Source of the DNA: Hymenobacter jejuensis
GTDB lineage: Bacteria; Bacteroidota; Bacteroidia; Cytophagales; Hymenobacteraceae
NCBI RefSeq assembly: GCF_006337165.1
Contig: NZ_CP040896.1
Coordinates: forward strand, 1,054,001 to 1,118,000
Length of the DNA: 64,000 bases
Reading direction: 5' to 3'
Shown: one piece after another, positions 61,189 to 64,000 of the stretch
How positions within the stretch are numbered: position 1 is the stretch's first letter
Layout of the letters: each line of letters begins with the position of its first letter
Notes under the pieces: generated by a model
What the model saw: only the letters and a program-made list of their open reading frames with translations
What the model was told of the DNA's origin: nothing
Databases searched by the model: none
Position numbers and translations under genes: made by a program

Positions 61189-62088
61189 ATGCGCATTTTT
61201 TTCGCGCTTGCTACCTTGGCAAGCGCTCTGCTCAGTACCAGTTGTTCGCAAGCACAGAACGATAAAGGCCCGGATAAGGGCGACAAAAAAAAGTCAAAAA
61301 AAGAGAGCCTCGAAAACAAGCTCATTGGGGCATCAATACCGGGCCTGAAGCGCGTTGGCTCACTGGCGGGCAGCGTATCCGAAAGCTCCGGCCTTATCAA
61401 TGCCGAGCAGCCTGGCACGTTTTACACCCACGGCGACGCCGGCAACCAGCCGGTGCTTTACAAAGTGGATTTGAAGGGCAAGCTTCTGGATGAGATCAAG
61501 CTGAGCGTACCCAACAAAGACTGGGAAAGCGTGGCCAAAGACAACAGCGGCAACATCTACGTTTGCGATACCGGCAACAACGACAATACGCGACGCGATC
61601 TGGTTATTTATCGCCTCAATCCGGCCAACCCGCAGCAGGTAGGCAGCATCAATTTTGCATACGCGGATCAGAAGGAATTTCCACCGTCGAAGAAAGACCG
61701 CAACTTCGATTGCGAGGCCTCGCTTTGGCACGATGGCAAAATCTATTTGTTCACCAAAGACCGCGCGCAGCAACGCACCAGCAACGTGTACGCCGTATCC
61801 GACCAGCCGGGGCGGCATACCGCGCAACTGGTTGCAAGCATGAGCATACCCGGCGAAGTCACCGATGCCAATCTCAGCCCTGACGGTCATAGCCTCGTGT
61901 TGCTGGGGCGCGAAGAAATGTTTCTCTACAAAGGCAACAGCCTTGAAGCCATGCTCAAGAGCGCTCCGAACCGCGTTGCCCTGCCCGGCGCCGGCCAGAC
62001 GGAAGGAGTTGTCTTCTACGGCAACAGCCTAATTATCAGCACTGAGCAAGGTGCGCTGTATCAATACACATTGCAACCCAATCAGTAG
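61189..62088 (+). CDS. Beta-propeller lipoprotein (SdiA-regulated-like)
   Basis: The 299-aa protein has a signal peptide and lipobox-like LLSTSC (Cys19), then a lysine-rich linker. The rest looks like a beta-propeller: SVSESSGLINAEQPGTFYTHGDAG, DWESVAKDNSGNIYVCDTGNND, NFDCEASLWHDGKIYLFTKDR and DANLSPDGHSLVLLG. DTGNN and CEAS resemble SdiA-regulated or phytase-like propellers. Ligand unknown. It is closed by a hairpin terminator shared with lgt. Confidence 0.8.
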   Translation: MRIFFALATLASALLSTSCSQAQNDKGPDKGDKKKSKKESLENKLIGASIPGLKRVGSLAGSVSESSGLINAEQPGTFYTHGDAGNQPVLYKVDLKGKLLDEIKLSVPNKDWESVAKDNSGNIYVCDTGNNDNTRRDLVIYRLNPANPQQVGSINFAYADQKEFPPSKKDRNFDCEASLWHDGKIYLFTKDRAQQRTSNVYAVSDQPGRHTAQLVASMSIPGEVTDANLSPDGHSLVLLGREEMFLYKGNSLEAMLKSAPNRVALPGAGQTEGVVFYGNSLIISTEQGALYQYTLQPNQ

Positions 62089-62103
62089 CAGGTATTTATG
62101 ACC

Positions 62104-62149
62104 CCAAATAAAAAGGGCCGCTCTCTGGAGAGCGGCCCTTTTTATTTGG
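62104..62149. terminator. Bidirectional terminator overlapping the lgt stop
   Basis: A perfect 22-bp stem (62104-62125 with 62128-62149) with a minimal two-base loop. Its right arm contains the last codons and the stop of lgt. Confidence 0.9.
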
Positions 62150-63038
62150 ATTTGGCAATGGCCTTTGGTTTCTCGTCTGCGGCGTCTTGCTCTAAGTCAC
62201 GCGGCGCAAATCCGTAGGGGTTGCCGGGCCATTTGCCGGCCCGAAGCACCACCCACAACCCTATGATTACCAAGGGAATACTGAGCAACTGACCCATATT
62301 CAGGGGCAGTTTATCTTCGAAAGAAACCTGGTTTTCTTTTAGGAATTCGACCAGAAAACGGAAGGTAAACAACAGCACTACAAACAGCCCGAACAGCAAG
62401 CCACGAGGCGTGCGCTCTTTCGTGCGGTTCCACATGCCGTAGAGCAGAATCAGCAGAAATATGCAGAACAGCGATTCGTAAATCTGGGTTGGGTGCCGCA
62501 ACTCGTTGGGAATGTTGGTCAGCTCGTTGTGAATCTCGTTGTAGCGCGCAAATTTGAATGCCCACGGCACATCGGTCACGCGGCCAATGATCTCGGAGTT
62601 AAACAGGTTACCCAATCGGATCAGGGCGCCGCCTGAAGCGACCACAATTACAATGCGGTCGAGCACCCACAGGTAATCGAACTTGTTATTGCGCGCGAAC
62701 AGCCAGGTAGCCAACAAGATGCCAATAGTAGCCCCGTGGCTGGCCAGCCCGCCTTCCCAGATCTTGAGAATGTCGAGCGGGTGCTTTAAGTAATAGTCGG
62801 GATCGTAAAACAAACAGTGGCCCAACCGCGCGCCAATTATGGTCCCAACCAGCATGTAGATGGTAATGACATCTACCCACCGCGGCGATACCTTTTCCGA
62901 TTTGTAAATGTGCGTCAGGATGAACGTCCCCACCACAAAGCCCGACATGAACAGCAACCCGTACCAGCGCAACGTGAGCGGTCCGAGTTTGGCAATGATG
63001 GGCGAGGCCGTCCAGGTAATATAGGCAAGCAGGCTCAT
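62142..63038 (-). CDS. lgt: Prolipoprotein diacylglyceryl transferase
   Basis: A 298-aa inner-membrane enzyme with about seven hydrophobic segments. GPLTLRWYGLLFMSGFVVG near the N-terminus, GARLGHCLFYDPDYYL, WEGGLASHG, the Lgt signature IRLGNLFNSEIIGRVTDVPW and RHPTQIYE are all present. It adds diacylglycerol to the lipobox cysteine of prolipoproteins, including several encoded in this window. The C-terminus is cytoplasmic and charged (KPKAIAKSK). The stop lies within the terminator. Confidence 0.95.
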   Translation of the reverse strand: MSLLAYITWTASPIIAKLGPLTLRWYGLLFMSGFVVGTFILTHIYKSEKVSPRWVDVITIYMLVGTIIGARLGHCLFYDPDYYLKHPLDILKIWEGGLASHGATIGILLATWLFARNNKFDYLWVLDRIVIVVASGGALIRLGNLFNSEIIGRVTDVPWAFKFARYNEIHNELTNIPNELRHPTQIYESLFCIFLLILLYGMWNRTKERTPRGLLFGLFVVLLFTFRFLVEFLKENQVSFEDKLPLNMGQLLSIPLVIIGLWVVLRAGKWPGNPYGFAPRDLEQDAADEKPKAIAKSK

Positions 63039-63102
63039 AGAAAAAGAGAAAGGAAATGGAAGGCCGAAAGTACGGAAACCCAGCCGGTTTATGGGGCAAA
63101 CG

Positions 63103-64000
63103 CTACAGCGCCGCGAGTTCTTCGTGAAAGCCCCCGCTCAGGATCGGGAAGCGGAGCCACGAGCGCGGGTCCACGTTGTAGTCGTCGAGGTGGAAGGCAG
63201 GAGCGTAACGTTCGCGCTTCCACTGATTGCGTGCCCACAGCGAATAAAACCGCTTGACGTAGGTTTTGAGCTGCTCGGGGTCCTGCGCGGGGTCTTCCTC
63301 AATAAGGGTATTAAGTACTTGCTTGGGACTGAGGCGATTATAAAAAGCCAGCCGCTCGATGCGGTTGAGCAGCACGTAAGGCATCAGGTCGCGCTCGTCG
63401 GTTTGTTTGTCGGCGAGGGGGCGCAGCTCGGCCGTAGGCTGCAACGCATTGACGTGGCGAAGTGCTACATATCCCAACTCTTTTTCAGCCCAGCGCAGCC
63501 ATTTCTTCACAAAATCTTTGTCGACATCCGCAATGGGCGAGATGCTGCCGGCCGTGTCGCCGTCCATGGTACAGTACCCAACGGAAGCTTCCGAGCGGTT
63601 GGACGTTGTAATTAATAGACAGTTTAACACATTGGTTAGCAACCAGATACCCGGAGCTCGCACCCGCGCCTGGATATTTTGCAGAGCCAAATCATCGGTC
63701 TGCCATTCTAGGGGGCGGTCCAAGGCCTGCTCGATTTTGCTTACGTAGCCACTTACTTCGTCGTCGATGGTCCAGTTGAAGAACACGGCCCCAAGCGAAT
63801 CAGCGAGCTCCTTTGCCGATTGCTGGGTGTCATCCGAAGAATTGACAGTGCCTTGATAAGCGCAGGTCAGCAACCGCCGCACGAGCTGCAGATTGTCAGT
63901 TGGGTCTTCCTCAGTGGCAGGTGCCGTTTCCACTTGCTGAGGCGCCGGGCCGCCGGCACCCACCTGGGCCACAACTTTCTCAACGGCCGAAAAACAGCCG
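63103..64000 (-). CDS. nadE: NAD+ synthase (glutamine-dependent), 3' part
   Basis: About 298 C-terminal residues are visible; the frame is open to the window edge, so the N-terminal glutaminase and the start are missing. LLTCAYQGTVNSSDDTQQSAKELADSLGA, NIQARVRAPGIWLLTNVLNC, TSNRSEASVGYCTMDGDTAGSISPIADVDKDFV and LEPRxADKQTDERDLMPY-like sequence are characteristic of the NAD synthetase ATP and NaAD domain. It amidates deamido-NAD using ammonia from glutamine. A GTG within this segment (63972) should not be taken as the start. Confidence 0.93.
   Translation of the reverse strand, partial: GCFSAVEKVVAQVGAGGPAPQQVETAPATEEDPTDNLQLVRRLLTCAYQGTVNSSDDTQQSAKELADSLGAVFFNWTIDDEVSGYVSKIEQALDRPLEWQTDDLALQNIQARVRAPGIWLLTNVLNCLLITTSNRSEASVGYCTMDGDTAGSISPIADVDKDFVKKWLRWAEKELGYVALRHVNALQPTAELRPLADKQTDERDLMPYVLLNRIERLAFYNRLSPKQVLNTLIEEDPAQDPEQLKTYVKRFYSLWARNQWKRERYAPAFHLDDYNVDPRSWLRFPILSGGFHEELAAL

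Overview
The window looks like chromosomal DNA of a Hymenobacter-like member of the Bacteroidota (Cytophagales). The evidence is: promoter-like TTTG-N18/19-TAnnTTTG elements; a secreted protease ending in a type IX secretion (T9SS) sorting domain; an Oar-like TonB-dependent receptor; tandem DUF3857 transglutaminase-like proteins; and a GC-rich backbone interrupted by AT-rich sugar-transferase genes. No integrase, transposase, phage or CRISPR sequence was seen.
Region 1 (about 1-28.2 kb, all on the minus strand, read right to left) is a surface-polysaccharide locus. From its promoter-proximal end it holds an asparagine-synthase-like amidotransferase, UDP-glucose dehydrogenase and UDP-glucuronate decarboxylase (towards UDP-xylose), FdtA- and FdtB-like enzymes (towards a dTDP-3-amino-3,6-dideoxyhexose), the Wzm/Wzt ABC exporter, a methyltransferase, many glycosyltransferases, a WbsX-type protein, a second, fused ABC transporter of the PglK/MsbA type, more glycosyltransferases and a second asparagine-synthase-like gene. 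No polymerase, Wzx flippase or initiating transferase is visible, which fits ABC-transporter-dependent export. Roughly 12.6-20.4 kb is distinctly AT-rich. Its right edge lies inside wzt, between the ATPase core and the glycan-recognition domain, as expected if the serotype-specific block was exchanged by recombination. Two tandem GT2 paralogues share a nearly identical 220-bp segment, a sign of gene conversion.
Region 2 (28.2-39.5 kb) is housekeeping: an acyl-CoA-binding-type protein, a GlcD-type FAD oxidase, an NlpC/P60 lipoprotein, the large TonB-dependent receptor, tRNA-Ala(GGC), cysteine synthase with serine acetyltransferase, a cupin, and a HEAT-repeat/cyclophilin lipoprotein. Region 3 (39.7-44.5 kb) has a GT-B glycosyltransferase followed upstream by two paralogous GT-C-like membrane proteins that end in a conserved cysteine-rich tail, possibly a little-described surface-glycan module.
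Region 4 (44.6-64 kb) holds envelope proteins: a putative outer-membrane lipoprotein, a DUF4136 lipoprotein, an ABC exporter, an MFS transporter, a tandem pair of DUF3857 proteins (one with intact transglutaminase residues, one without), the T9SS-exported reprolysin-like protease, a translationally coupled PorV/PorQ-like protein and outer-membrane protein with a ComEA-like helix-hairpin-helix, YidD, a beta-propeller lipoprotein, Lgt, and the 3' part of NAD synthetase. Strong hairpin terminators close most plus-strand genes, and a recurring AT-rich motif (ATTATCAATNATTTAT) sits at several gene ends. All functions were inferred by reading the sequence; no database search was run.
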